From Streptomyces sp. BK340 (lineage in GTDB: Bacteria > Actinomycetota > Actinomycetes > Streptomycetales > Streptomycetaceae), in the NCBI RefSeq assembly GCF_007827595.1, contig NZ_VISR01000006.1, positions 124,001 to 188,000 of the forward strand: a stretch of 64,000 nt of DNA, read 5' to 3'. This document shows, piece after piece, positions 9,896-18,716 of the stretch (positions are counted from its first letter, which is position 1; every line of letters begins with the position of its first letter). The notes under the pieces were generated by a model, which made no database searches, was not told the DNA's origin, and saw only the letters and a list, made by a program, of their open reading frames with translations. The position numbers were made by a program, and so were the translations under genes.

Positions 9896-11265
9896 TGAGT
9901 ACGACCACTCAGTCGCCCGTGTTCTCGGTCAACGGCCTCTGGAAGGTCTTCGGACCCAAGGCCGACCGCGTCCCGGCAGACCCGGAACTCAGCACGCTGG
10001 CCCCCGCCGACCTGCGCTCGCGCACCGGCTGCACGGCCGCCGTCCGCGACGTCTCCTTCGACGTGCGCAAGGGCGAGGTCTTCGTCGTCATGGGTCTGTC
10101 CGGCTCCGGCAAGTCCACCCTGGTGCGCTGCCTGACCCGGCTGATCGAGCCGACGGCCGGCACCATCGCCATCGACGGCGAGGACGTGCGCGCCATGGAC
10201 AAGGCCCGCCTGCGCGAACTGCGCCGGCACCGCGCCGCGATGGTCTTCCAGCACTTCGGGCTGCTCCCGCACCGCACGGTCCTGGACAACGTGGCCTACG
10301 GCCTGGAGATCCAGGGCGTCGGAAGGTCCGAACGACGTGAGCGGGCCGCCGAGTTCGTCACCAAGGTCGGCCTGGAGGGCATGGAGAAGCGCCGCCCAGG
10401 CCAGCTCTCCGGCGGCCAGCGCCAGCGCGTCGGTCTCGCCCGCGCGCTCGCCGTCGACCCCGAGGTGCTGCTGTTCGACGAGCCCTTCAGCGCCCTGGAC
10501 CCCCTCATCCGCCGCGACATGCAGGACGAGGTGGCCCGGCTGCACCGCGAGGAGGGCCGCACGATGGTCTTCATCACCCACGACCTCAGCGAGGCGCTCA
10601 GGCTCGGCGACCGCATCGCCCTGATGCGCGACGGCCGCGTGGTCCAGCTCGGCACCCCGGAGGAGATCGTCTCCTCCCCGGCCGACGACTACGTCCGCGA
10701 GTTCGTCCGCGACGTGCCGCGTGAGCAGGTCGTGACCTGCCGCACGGCCATGCGCCCCGCGCACCCGCAGGAGGCCGGGACCGGCCCCGCGGTCGGCCCC
10801 GACGCCCCGGTCGCCGAGGCCATCGAGGCAGTGGCCCGCTCGGGCGCACCGGCCCGGGTGATGGACGAGGGCAAGTGCGTCGGGGTCGTCGGCCCCGAGC
10901 AGCTGCTGGACGTGGTGGCCGGCGTGACCGCGGACGCCGATACCGCGGTGGCCGCGGGCAGCACCCTCGACGCAGCCGTGGACGGTGATGCCGCGGTCGC
11001 CGGCGCCGGTCGTGCCGACGTGGCCGAGGCCGGGGATGCTGCGGAAGCGGCGGGCGGTCGTACGGACGCGGTCGTGGACGCCGATGCCGGGGTGGCCGCC
11101 GGCGGTCGCGTGGACGCCGATGCCGCGGTGGCCGCGGGCAGCAACGCCGACGCGGCTGTGGGCAGTGGTGTCGTCGGGGCGGCGCCCGTTCCGGGGAAGC
11201 CGGCGCCCGGCAAGCGCCGGCCGGCGACCCCGCCCGCGCCCCGTACCAGCCCGGAGGACGTCTGA
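9895..11265 (+). CDS. Glycine betaine/choline ABC transporter ATPase with repetitive tail
   Basis: Cytosolic ATPase of an OpuA/ProV-type importer, 456 aa. Walker A is GLSGSGKST, the ABC signature is [15 protein letters not shown], and Walker B is [14 protein letters not shown] single CBS-like segment follows ([20 protein letters not shown]), where ProV proteins normally have two. It is then replaced by a tail of about 110 residues rich in Ala, Asp and Gly with imperfect repeats of the type [10 protein letters not shown], ending in a Pro/Lys-rich stretch. ATG 9895 overlaps the choline dehydrogenase stop. The tail has no recognisable domain. Confidence 0.93.
   Translation: MSTTTQSPVFSVNGLWKVFGPKADRVPADPELSTLAPADLRSRTGCTAAVRDVSFDVRKGEVFVVMGLSGSGKSTLVRCLTRLIEPTAGTIAIDGEDVRAMDKARLRELRRHRAAMVFQHFGLLPHRTVLDNVAYGLEIQGVGRSERRERAAEFVTKVGLEGMEKRRPGQLSGGQRQRVGLARALAVDPEVLLFDEPFSALDPLIRRDMQDEVARLHREEGRTMVFITHDLSEALRLGDRIALMRDGRVVQLGTPEEIVSSPADDYVREFVRDVPREQVVTCRTAMRPAHPQEAGTGPAVGPDAPVAEAIEAVARSGAPARVMDEGKCVGVVGPEQLLDVVAGVTADADTAVAAGSTLDAAVDGDAAVAGAGRADVAEAGDAAEAAGGRTDAVVDADAGVAAGGRVDADAAVAAGSNADAAVGSGVVGAAPVPGKPAPGKRRPATPPAPRTSPEDV
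10937..11163 (+). repeat. Degenerate coding repeats in the ATPase tail
   Basis: Related DNA units recur, for example GCCGATACCGCGGTGGCC from 10937 and GCCGATGCCGCGGTGGCC from 11118, each followed by GCGGGCAGCA. They encode AdA-type Ala/Asp/Gly peptides, suggesting expansion by slippage or unequal crossover. Confidence 0.6.
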
Positions 11266-13211
11266 TGGCAACGCTCACCGTCCCGACCGCCGGCACGGCG
11301 ATCCCGGGCTTCCTGAGAAACCGTGCCGCGGCCAAGCTCCTCGCCCTGGCCGCGATCGCCGCGATCCTCGTACCCCTGGCCAACAGCCACTGGGGAAGCA
11401 ACGCCTGGCCGCACGCGCTCACCGTCGACCTCTCCAAGCCCCTGGCCGGTGCCAGCAACTGGGTGATCGACAACCGGGACAGCCACCCCCTGTTCCTCTA
11501 CTTCTTCGGCTACATCAGCAACGCCGTCGTACTGGCCGTACGCGCCGTCTACCTCACCCTGCTCGCCGCGGGCTGGGCGGGCGTCACCGCGTTCGGCGCC
11601 CTCGTGGCCTGGCGCCTCGGCGGTGTCCGCCTGGCCGCCGGCACGGCGGTCGCGTTCCTGGCCTGCGGCGCGCTCGGCATGTGGGTGCCCACCATGCAGA
11701 CCCTCGCGCTGATGGTGGTCGCCGTCCTCGCCTCCGTGGCGGTGGGTGCCCTGCTCGGCCTCGCCGCCGGCCTCTCCGACCGCCTGGACCGCGCCCTGCG
11801 CCCCGTCCTGGACACCATGCAGGTGCTCCCGGCGTTCGCGTACCTCCTCCCCGTCGTCCTGGTCTTCGGCATCGGCGTCCCCGCGGCCGTCCTCGCCACC
11901 GTCGTCTACGCCGCCCCGCCGATGGCCCGCCTCACCGCGCTGGGCCTGCGCGGTGCCGACCCCGAAGTCCTGGAAGCCGTGGAGTCGCTCGGCGCCACCG
12001 CCCGCCAGCGGCTGCTGACCGCCCGTATCCCGCTGGCCCGCAAGGAACTCCTGCTCGGTCTGAACCAGACGATCATGATGGCGCTGTCCATGGCCGTCAT
12101 CGCCTCCGTCATCGGCGCCGGCGGCCTCGGCGACCGCGTCTACCAGGCCCTCGCCTCAGTCGACGTGGGCGCGGCCCTCGCGGCCGGCATCCCGATCGTG
12201 CTGCTGGCGGTCGTCCTGGACCGCGTCACCGCCGCCGCGGGAGCCGCGGGGGACGGCAGCCCCCGGCCCCGTGCCAGCGGCCTGCCGTACGCCCTGGCCG
12301 TCACCGTGACCGTGGCCCTGGCCGCCCGCCTCCTCGGCGCACTCGACTGGCCCGGCTCCTGGAGCCTGGACATCGCCGAACCGGTCAACCGCGCCGTCGA
12401 CTGGATGACCGCCCACCTCTACTCCGGCGTCCCGGTGGTCGGCGGCACCGCCGACTGGGCCGGCCACTTCACCACCTGGATCCTGGACCCCGTCCGCAGC
12501 GGCCTGCAGTGGCTGCCCTGGTGGGCCGTGCTGCTCCTGGTCGCCGCGCTGTCCTGGCTGATCGGCACCTGGCGCACCGCGCTTACCGCCGTCCTGGCGA
12601 TGGCCGCGATCGGCGTGCTCGGGGTGTGGGAGCCCTCGCTCGACACCCTGTCGCAGGTGCTCGCCGCCGTCTCCGTCACCCTCGTCCTCGGCTTCGCCAC
12701 CGGTATCGCCGCCGCCCGCAGCGACCGCGTCGAACGGGCGCTGCGCCCGGTCCTGGACGTCTTCCAGACCATGCCGCAGTTCGTGTACCTGATCCCGGTC
12801 GTCGCCCTGTTCGGCGTAGGCCGCGCGCCCGCCGTCGCCGCGGCCGTCGTGTACGCCCTCCCGGCCGTCGTCCGGATCACCGCTCAGGGGCTTCGCCAGG
12901 TCGACCCGGCAGCGCTGGAGTCGGCGCGCTCGCTCGGCGCGACCGGCCGCCAGCAGCTGTGGCAGATCCAGCTCCCGCTCGCCCGTCGGTCGTTGCTGCT
13001 CGCCGCCAACCAGGGCGTGGTCCTGGTCCTCGCCGTCGTCATCATCGGCGGCCTGGTCGGCGGTGGCGCCCTCGGCTACGACGTCGCCTTCGGCCTCGCC
13101 CAGGGCGACCTGTCGACCGGCCTGGTCGCCGGCGCGGCCATCGTCTGCCTGGGCCTGATGCTCGACCGGGTGACCCAGCCGACCGAACGCCGCGCGAAGA
13201 AGGGAGCGTGA
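11265..13211 (+). CDS. Betaine ABC transporter, two permease modules fused
   Basis: Membrane channel of the importer, 648 aa, about twice the usual ProW length. Two homologous halves each carry a binding-protein-dependent permease domain with its ATPase-contacting EAA loop: ESLGATARQRLLTARIPLARKE (about residues 245-265) and SARSLGATGRQQLWQIQLPL (about 545-565). The segment between them holds extra membrane spans and a variable linker. A single chain can therefore supply both membrane subunits. Its start overlaps the ATPase stop (TGATG) and it is followed 1 bp later by the binding-protein gene. Confidence 0.92.
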   Translation: MATLTVPTAGTAIPGFLRNRAAAKLLALAAIAAILVPLANSHWGSNAWPHALTVDLSKPLAGASNWVIDNRDSHPLFLYFFGYISNAVVLAVRAVYLTLLAAGWAGVTAFGALVAWRLGGVRLAAGTAVAFLACGALGMWVPTMQTLALMVVAVLASVAVGALLGLAAGLSDRLDRALRPVLDTMQVLPAFAYLLPVVLVFGIGVPAAVLATVVYAAPPMARLTALGLRGADPEVLEAVESLGATARQRLLTARIPLARKELLLGLNQTIMMALSMAVIASVIGAGGLGDRVYQALASVDVGAALAAGIPIVLLAVVLDRVTAAAGAAGDGSPRPRASGLPYALAVTVTVALAARLLGALDWPGSWSLDIAEPVNRAVDWMTAHLYSGVPVVGGTADWAGHFTTWILDPVRSGLQWLPWWAVLLLVAALSWLIGTWRTALTAVLAMAAIGVLGVWEPSLDTLSQVLAAVSVTLVLGFATGIAAARSDRVERALRPVLDVFQTMPQFVYLIPVVALFGVGRAPAVAAAVVYALPAVVRITAQGLRQVDPAALESARSLGATGRQQLWQIQLPLARRSLLLAANQGVVLVLAVVIIGGLVGGGALGYDVAFGLAQGDLSTGLVAGAAIVCLGLMLDRVTQPTERRAKKGA

Positions 13212-13212
13212 C

Positions 13213-14178
13213 ATGCGATTCCGTACGACTGTCCCCGTCGGTGTCCCTGTCGCTGTCGCCGTCCTCGGACTGACCACCGGCTGCGGCGCCGCCGACATGA
13301 CCAAGCAGGCGTCGCCGTTCGCGAACGCCCGGGGCGCGAAGACGGTCACCCTGTCCGTGCAGTCCTGGGTGGGCGCGCAGTCCAACGTGGCCGTCGCCCA
13401 GTACCTCCTCGAACACAAGCTGGGCTACCGCGTCGACACCGTCCAGGTGGACGAGGTGCCCGCGTGGGACGCGCTCAGCCAGGGCCGGGTCGACGCCATC
13501 CTGGAGGACTGGGGCCACCCGGACCAGGAGAAGCGGTACGTCACCGACAAGAGGACGATCGCCCGTGGCGGCGACCTCGGGGTGACCGGGCACATCGGCT
13601 GGTACGTCCCGACGTACCTGGCCCGGCAGCACCCGGACATCACCGACTGGAAGAACCTGAACAAGTACGCCCCGCTCTTCCGCACCGCGGAGAGCGGCGG
13701 CAAGGGCCAGCTGATGGACGGCTCCCCGTCCTACGTCACCAACGACAAGGCCCTGGTGAACAACCTGAAGCTGGACTACCAGGTCGTCTTCGCCGGGTCC
13801 GAGGCGGCCCAGATCACCCAGATGAAGCAGTTCGCCAAGGACAAGAAGCCCTTCCTGACCTACTGGTACTCGCCCCAGTGGCTTTTCAGGAAGGTCCCCA
13901 TGACGGAGGTGAAGCTGCCGCCGTACAAGGAGGGCTGCGACGCGGACGCGGCCAAGGTCGCCTGCGCCTACCCGCACACCCCGCTGCAGAAGTACCTCAA
14001 CGCGGACTTCGCCAGGTCCGGCGGGCAGGCGGCGGCCTTCCTGAAGAAGTTCCGGTGGACCACCGAGGACCAGAACCAGGTCTCCCTGATGATCGCCGAC
14101 CAGAAGCTCTCGCCCGCGGAGGCGGCGAAGAAGTGGGTGGACAGCCACCCCTCCGTGTGGAAGAAGTGGCTGCCCTGA
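13213..14178 (+). CDS. Glycine betaine-binding lipoprotein (OpuAC family)
   Basis: Extracytoplasmic substrate-binding protein of 321 aa. A signal peptide ends in the lipobox LTTGC (about residue 24), so it is lipid-anchored. The OpuAC-type core has VQSWVGAQSNVAVAQYLLEHK at the start of the first lobe, followed by WKNLNKYAPLF and FLTYWYSPQWLF; aromatic residues of this type cage the trimethylammonium group. It is the last gene of the betaine operon and converges with the PEP-mutase-family gene 9 bp away. Confidence 0.93.
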   Translation: MRFRTTVPVGVPVAVAVLGLTTGCGAADMTKQASPFANARGAKTVTLSVQSWVGAQSNVAVAQYLLEHKLGYRVDTVQVDEVPAWDALSQGRVDAILEDWGHPDQEKRYVTDKRTIARGGDLGVTGHIGWYVPTYLARQHPDITDWKNLNKYAPLFRTAESGGKGQLMDGSPSYVTNDKALVNNLKLDYQVVFAGSEAAQITQMKQFAKDKKPFLTYWYSPQWLFRKVPMTEVKLPPYKEGCDADAAKVACAYPHTPLQKYLNADFARSGGQAAAFLKKFRWTTEDQNQVSLMIADQKLSPAEAAKKWVDSHPSVWKKWLP

Positions 14179-14187
14179 CCCGCCCTG

Positions 14188-14907
14188 CTACGCGATGCCG
14201 TCGGCGATCTCGCGGAACGCCCGGGCGGCGCGCCGCTGGAGGCCCGCTCCGAACGTGATGCGGGTGGCCCCGAGTTCGCCGAGCACGGCGGGCGCGGGGC
14301 CCTCGCCGTCCGGCCGGGCCATCATGTTGAGCGGGCCCTGGATGCCGGCCCGCAGCAGGGGCAGCACGTCCGCCGGAGCGAGGATCGGATACACGCAGTC
14401 CGCGCCCGCGGCCACGTAGGACGCGGCCCGCTCGATGGCCCGTTCGGGGTTTCCGTCGCCGTGGAGGAACGTGTCGACGCGGGCGTTGACGAAGAGCCGG
14501 TCGGCGGCGGCCGAGCGGACCTCGGCGAGGTACTCGGCCTGCTCGTGCGGGTCCTTGAGGACACCCCCGGCGGAGTCCTCGAGGTTGCAGCCCACGGCAC
14601 CCGCCTCCAGCAGCCGCTCGACCAGCTCCTTCGGCGCGAGCCCGTACCCGCCCTCGACGTCCGCCGAGACCGGCACGTCCACCGCCCGCACGATCCGGGC
14701 CACCGCCGCGAACATCTCGTCGGCCGGGGTAGCCCCGTCCTCGTACCCGAGGGAGGCGGCCACCCCGGCGCTCGGCGTGGCCAGCGCCGGGAACCCGGCC
14801 TCGACGCACACCCGGGCGCTCGCCGCGTCCCAGGGGCCGGGCAGGATCAGCGGATCGCCCTGGGCGCGCCTGCGGTGCAGGGCGCGGAACTCGTCCACCT
14901 TGCTCAT
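14188..14907 (-). CDS. Isocitrate lyase/PEP mutase family protein
   Basis: An alpha/beta-barrel enzyme of 239 aa from the phosphoenolpyruvate mutase/isocitrate lyase superfamily, which makes or breaks C-C or P-C bonds of alpha-keto acids using Mg2+. Seen motifs include LPGPWDAASARVCVEAGFPALATPS, the metal site PVSADVEGGYG, and GCNLEDSAGG. The short length and missing lid residues fit the uncharacterised 2-methylisocitrate-lyase-like subgroup. It is the third gene of a coupled unit (ATGA overlap with the AhpD-like gene), so it may act on a product of those proteins. Confidence 0.85.
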   Translation of the reverse strand: MSKVDEFRALHRRRAQGDPLILPGPWDAASARVCVEAGFPALATPSAGVAASLGYEDGATPADEMFAAVARIVRAVDVPVSADVEGGYGLAPKELVERLLEAGAVGCNLEDSAGGVLKDPHEQAEYLAEVRSAAADRLFVNARVDTFLHGDGNPERAIERAASYVAAGADCVYPILAPADVLPLLRAGIQGPLNMMARPDGEGPAPAVLGELGATRITFGAGLQRRAARAFREIADGIA

Positions 14908-15347
14908 GGCTGGTAACCCCCTGGCGGAACACGGCGGCTGACCATGAGACGGTTCCAGCCGTTGATGACGGTGATCAGGCCGACGAGGTGGGCGAGTTCG
15001 GCCTCGTCGAAGTGCTTGGCGGCGGTGTCGTACACCTCGTCCGGCACGAAGCCGTCGGTCAGCACGGTGACCGCCTCGGTCAGCGCCAGCGCGGCCCGTT
15101 CCCGCTCGCTGTACCGGTCCTCGGCCTCCTCCCAGGCGTTCAGCAACTGGATGCGCTCCTCCGGCTCGCCGTTCCCACGGGCCAGCCGGAGATGCATGTC
15201 GAGGCAGAACGCGCAGTGGTTGAGCTGCGAGGCACGGATCATGACCAGCTCGGCGAGGACCGGATCGCCGAGCCCCCTCTTCGCGGCCGCGCTCAGCGCC
15301 GACATGGCCAGGCCGACCTCGCGGTCCAGCAGCTGGGTACGGCTCAC
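14904..15347 (-). CDS. AhpD-like (carboxymuconolactone decarboxylase family) protein 2
   Basis: Small helical protein of 147 aa with the CxxxC-type redox pair SQLNHCAFCLDMH, typical of AhpD-fold alkylhydroperoxidases. GTG 15347 is chosen because it overlaps the stop of the upstream paralogue (GTGA). Its sequence parallels that neighbour closely (TEAVTVLTDGFVPDEVYD in both), so the pair arose by tandem duplication. Cys residues suggest disulfide reduction or peroxide scavenging; the electron partner is not visible. Confidence 0.87.
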   Translation of the reverse strand: MSRTQLLDREVGLAMSALSAAAKRGLGDPVLAELVMIRASQLNHCAFCLDMHLRLARGNGEPEERIQLLNAWEEAEDRYSERERAALALTEAVTVLTDGFVPDEVYDTAAKHFDEAELAHLVGLITVINGWNRLMVSRRVPPGGYQP

Positions 15348-15844
15348 TTGTACTGCCCCGGCCGGTAGTGGCCCGGGGTCATCCGGGTGGTCACGCCGAA
15401 CCGGTTCCACGCGTTGATCACCGTGATCGCGGCGATCAGCCCGGCCAGCTCCGCCTCCTCGAAGTGCGCGGCGGCCCGGTCGTACACCTCGTCCGGCACG
15501 AAGCCGTCGGTCAGCACGGTGACCGCCTCGGTCAGCTCCAGCGCCGCCAGTTCCTTCGCGGTGTAGAAGTGCCGCGACTCCTCCCATGCGCTGAGCTGCA
15601 CGATCCGCTCCACGCTCTCGCCGGCGGCGAGAGCGTCCTTGGTGTGCATGTCGAGGCAGAACGCACAGTGGTTGAGCTGCGAGGCGCGGATCTTCACCAG
15701 CTCGTACAGCGTGGGGTCGATGCCCTGCTTCGCGGCCGTGTCCAGGCGGATCATCGCCTTGTAGACCTCGGGTGCGTGCTTGGCCCAGTTGAGCCGTGGG
15801 GTCTGTTCGGCGGCGTACTCGACGGTTTCCTCTGCAGTGCTCAT
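15344..15844 (-). CDS. AhpD-like (carboxymuconolactone decarboxylase family) protein 1
   Basis: AhpD-fold protein of 166 aa with RASQLNHCAFCLDMHTKDA carrying the CxxC redox motif and nearby histidine. It is the first gene of a three-gene unit with its paralogue and a PEP-mutase-family lyase. It starts 46 bp from the divergent MocR regulator gene, which is the probable controller of the unit. The biochemical role is unknown; members of the family range from peroxidases to decarboxylases. Confidence 0.88.
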   Translation of the reverse strand: MSTAEETVEYAAEQTPRLNWAKHAPEVYKAMIRLDTAAKQGIDPTLYELVKIRASQLNHCAFCLDMHTKDALAAGESVERIVQLSAWEESRHFYTAKELAALELTEAVTVLTDGFVPDEVYDRAAAHFEEAELAGLIAAITVINAWNRFGVTTRMTPGHYRPGQYK

Positions 15845-15890
15845 GGTTCGACCCTAGGAGCGAGGATGCCCAGGGGTATGGTCCATTTAC

Positions 15891-17312
15891 ATGGCGAATT
15901 CATGGGCCACTCTGGGAGTCGACCTGCACCTGGAACCGGCCGGTTCCAGCGGGCTGCGCCGCGGTCTGACCGACGCGCTGCGGGACGCCGTCCGCACCGG
16001 CCGCCTCGCCCCCGGCACCCGGCTGCCGTCCTCCCGCAGCCTCGCCGCCGACCTGGGGATCGCCCGCAACACCGTCGCCGAGGCCTATGCCGACCTGGTC
16101 GCCGAGGGCTGGCTCACCGCTCGCCAGGGCTCCGGGACCCAGGTGGCGATGGGGGTACCTCCCACGTCCTTCGGGCAGCGGGGGACGGGGGGCGTCCCGC
16201 CGGCCGGCACCGCACCCCGGCGCCGCGAACCCGGCCGGCCCGCCTACAGCCTCGTCCCCGGCAGCCCCGACCTCGCCTCCTTCCCGCGCACCGAGTGGCT
16301 CAAGGCCGCCCGCCGCGCGCTGGCCACCGCCCCCTTCGACGCCCTCGGCTACGGCGACCCGCGCGGCCGCCCCGAACTGCGCACCGCCCTCGCCGGCTAT
16401 CTCGCCCGCGCCCGCGGCGTCCGCGCCGACCCCGACTCGATCTTGATCACTGCGGGCTTCTCGCACGCCCTGCGCATCCTCGGGGCGCTGCTCGGGGCGC
16501 GCGGGGTGCGGACCGTCGCGGTGGAGTCGTACGGGCTCGACGTCCACTGGGGGCTGCTGAGGAGCGCGGGCCTCGCGACACCCGCGCTGCCCTACGACGA
16601 ACTGGGCACCGACACGGGCGCGTTGAGCGACGAGGGCGCGGTACTCGTCACCCCCGCCCACCAGTTCCCGATGGGCATGCCCCTGCACCCCGACCGGCGG
16701 ACCGCTGTCGTGGAGTGGGCGCGGCGGACCGGCGGGCTGGTCCTGGAGGACGACTACGACGGCGAGTTCCGCTACGACCGTCAGCCCGTCGGCGCCCTCC
16801 AGGGCCTCGACCCCGGCCGGGTCGTCTACCTCGGCACGGCCAGCAAGTCCCTGGCCCCCGGCCTGCGCCTCGGCTGGATGGTGCTGCCGCCGTCCCTGGC
16901 CCAGGAGGCGGCCGAGGCCAAGGGCCGTGTCGACACCTGCGGCGTGCTGGACCAGCTGACGCTGGCCGAGTTCCTCACCTCCGGCGCCTACGACCGCCAT
17001 GTCCGCTCCGCCCGGCTGCGCTACCGGCGCCGCCGTGACGCCCTCGCCGCCGCCGTGGCCGACCGCGCACCCGAGGTCCGGGTCACCGGGATCGCGGCCG
17101 GTCTGCACGCCGTGCTGCGGCTGCCGCCCGGCACCGAGCAGTCGGTGATCCAGGCCGCGACCTGGCAGGGCCTTGCCCTGCACGGGCTCGCCTTCCACCG
17201 GCACGAGCAGGCGCTCGCCGAGCCGCTGGACGCGCTAGTGGTGGGGTACGGGACGCCGCCGGACAGTGCGTGGGCGGGGGCGCTGGAGGCGTTGTGCAGG
17301 GTGTTGCCGTGA
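15891..17312 (+). CDS. MocR-family regulator (GntR HTH plus aminotransferase domain)
   Basis: PLP-dependent transcription factor of 473 aa. Residues 15-85 form a GntR winged helix (LRDAVRTGRLAPGTRLPSSR, DLGIARNTVAEAYADL). Residues about 120-470 form an aminotransferase fold I domain with VLEDDYDGEFRYDRQP and the PLP lysine in TASKSLAPGLRLGW (about residue 319). The linker (GVPPTSFGQRGTGGVPPAG) is encoded by a GGGGGTACC-type repeat element. It is divergent from the AhpD/lyase unit, which it probably regulates in response to an amine or PLP. Confidence 0.92.
   Translation: MANSWATLGVDLHLEPAGSSGLRRGLTDALRDAVRTGRLAPGTRLPSSRSLAADLGIARNTVAEAYADLVAEGWLTARQGSGTQVAMGVPPTSFGQRGTGGVPPAGTAPRRREPGRPAYSLVPGSPDLASFPRTEWLKAARRALATAPFDALGYGDPRGRPELRTALAGYLARARGVRADPDSILITAGFSHALRILGALLGARGVRTVAVESYGLDVHWGLLRSAGLATPALPYDELGTDTGALSDEGAVLVTPAHQFPMGMPLHPDRRTAVVEWARRTGGLVLEDDYDGEFRYDRQPVGALQGLDPGRVVYLGTASKSLAPGLRLGWMVLPPSLAQEAAEAKGRVDTCGVLDQLTLAEFLTSGAYDRHVRSARLRYRRRRDALAAAVADRAPEVRVTGIAAGLHAVLRLPPGTEQSVIQAATWQGLALHGLAFHRHEQALAEPLDALVVGYGTPPDSAWAGALEALCRVLP
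16150..16195. repeat. GGGGGTACC-type repeat inside the MocR linker
   Basis: The stretch from GGGGGTACCTCCC to GCGGGGGACGGGGG resembles a repeat element I recall as common in Streptomyces intergenic DNA. It falls exactly in the flexible linker between the two MocR domains, where an in-frame insertion would be tolerated. Confidence 0.45.
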
Positions 17313-17354
17313 CGGCGAATCCCGGCCCGTCCGGGGGCGCGGCCCCCAGGGCGG

Positions 17355-18218
17355 TCACCGCGGCGGACCCACGGCCTGCACGGCCTCACCGTCGGAGGCG
17401 GGGGCCTCGCCGAACCGCGCCAGGGCCAGCGCCCCCGCCACCGCCACCGCGAACCCCAGCACAGCCAGCCAGGCGAACCCCTCCCTTGTCCGGTCGCCGA
17501 GCCAGATCACGCCGACCGCCGCCGGGCCGATCGTCTCGCCGATGACCAGTCCGGCCGTCGCCGTCGTCACCGCGCCGCGCTGCAGGGCGGAGGTCAGCAG
17601 AATGAAGGCGGCGCCGCCGCCGATCAGCAGGGCGTAGGCCGCCGGGTTGGTGAGCAGCCCGGCCGGCCGCAGCGAGTCGATCAGACGGACCGACACCTCC
17701 ACGACCCCGAATCCGAAACCCGCCCCCAGCCCCAGTACCAGCGCCCGCATGCGTCCGGTCAGTCGCCCGCCCAGCAGCGCGAGCACCAGCATGCCGACGG
17801 CCGTCGCGAGCATGGCCCACTTCAGGGTGTCCGACCCCTCCCGGTCCCCCTCCGGCCCGGCCGCCAGCCCCAGCATCGCGAGCCCGACGCAGACGACGCC
17901 CACCGCGCCCCACTCCGTGCCGGTCAGCCGCACCCGCAGCAGCCGCGCCGCGACCACCGCGGTCACCGCCAGACTCGACGCCAGAGCAGCGCTGACCGCG
18001 TAGATCGGAATCGAGCGCAGCGCTGCGATCTGGAACAGGAAACCAAGACCGTCCAGCGCAAGACCCGCCAGGTACCGCCACTGCCGCAGGGCCCGCAGCA
18101 ACAGCGCGGCCTCGCCGCCCCCACCCGTACCGGCCTGCCTCGCGGCGACCGCCTGCAACACCGTCGCCGTACCGAAGCAGACGGCCGCGGCCAGGGCACA
18201 CACCATTCCGAAGAGCAC
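17355..18218 (-). CDS. DMT-superfamily (EamA-like) transporter
   Basis: Integral membrane protein of 287 aa with about nine to ten hydrophobic segments in two repeats, as in EamA/DMT permeases. The N terminus (LFGMVCALAAAVCFGTATVLQAVAARQAG) matches an actinobacterial DMT subgroup. The end of the protein is a short hydrophilic tail. The start is GTG at 18218. It stands alone, divergent from the GntR gene with about 150 bp between. The substrate is unknown. Confidence 0.88.
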   Translation of the reverse strand: MLFGMVCALAAAVCFGTATVLQAVAARQAGTGGGGEAALLLRALRQWRYLAGLALDGLGFLFQIAALRSIPIYAVSAALASSLAVTAVVAARLLRVRLTGTEWGAVGVVCVGLAMLGLAAGPEGDREGSDTLKWAMLATAVGMLVLALLGGRLTGRMRALVLGLGAGFGFGVVEVSVRLIDSLRPAGLLTNPAAYALLIGGGAAFILLTSALQRGAVTTATAGLVIGETIGPAAVGVIWLGDRTREGFAWLAVLGFAVAVAGALALARFGEAPASDGEAVQAVGPPR

Positions 18219-18345
18219 GAAGTGACTTTAGGCGAACGGGGAATCGCGGAGACCTCCGCATCCGCTCTCACGCCCCTGCGGTTGTTGTCGATCGCTGCAG
18301 GAGGTGTGTGCTCAGCCATCCCTGCACCCTGTCCGCATGAAACGC

Positions 18346-18370
18346 ATGGTGCTATCTTCAGTAGCACCAT
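18346..18370. promoter_or_regulatory. GntR operator overlapping a start codon
   Basis: ATGGTGCTA (18346-18354) and TAGCACCAT (18362-18370) are perfect 9-bp arms around a 7-bp spacer. The right arm contains the first two bases of the GntR ATG. A TATCTT at 18353-18358 could be the -10 box, giving a leaderless or nearly leaderless transcript blocked by its own repressor. Confidence 0.65.
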
Positions 18371-18716
18371 GTTGCTGCGTTTGGACAACAGAGACACCCG
18401 CCCCCTGCACGAGCAGGTGGCAGGGGCCATCCGGCGCGCGATCGCCGAGGGTGAGTGCCGGCCGGGAGACCGGCTGCCGTCGGCACGCGACCTCTCCCAG
18501 GCGCTGGACGTCAACGTCAACACCGTCCTCAGGGGGCTGCGCAGCCTCCGGGACGACGGACTGCTGGAGTTCCGCAGGGGCCGGGGCGTGACCGTGGCGA
18601 AAGGCGCCGACGAGCGCTCCGGACTTCTGGACCAGGTGCACGCGCTGGTGACCGAGGCGGCACGGCTGGGCTACAGCAGGACCGATCTCATCGAGATGAT
18701 CAGGGGGCTACCGTGA
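18369..18716 (+). CDS. GntR-family regulator, YtrA type
   Basis: Short regulator of 115 aa: GntR winged helix (PLHEQVAGAIRRAIAEGECRPGDRLPSARDL, then ALDVNVNTVLRGLRSL) followed by only a two-helix tail of about 45 aa, as in the YtrA subgroup, which has no effector domain. ATG 18369 fits the conserved YtrA N terminus LLRLDNRDTRPLHEQ. No ribosome-binding site precedes it, consistent with leaderless expression. Its stop overlaps the next start (GTGA), so it is co-expressed with the membrane protein downstream. Confidence 0.9.
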   Translation: MLLRLDNRDTRPLHEQVAGAIRRAIAEGECRPGDRLPSARDLSQALDVNVNTVLRGLRSLRDDGLLEFRRGRGVTVAKGADERSGLLDQVHALVTEAARLGYSRTDLIEMIRGLP

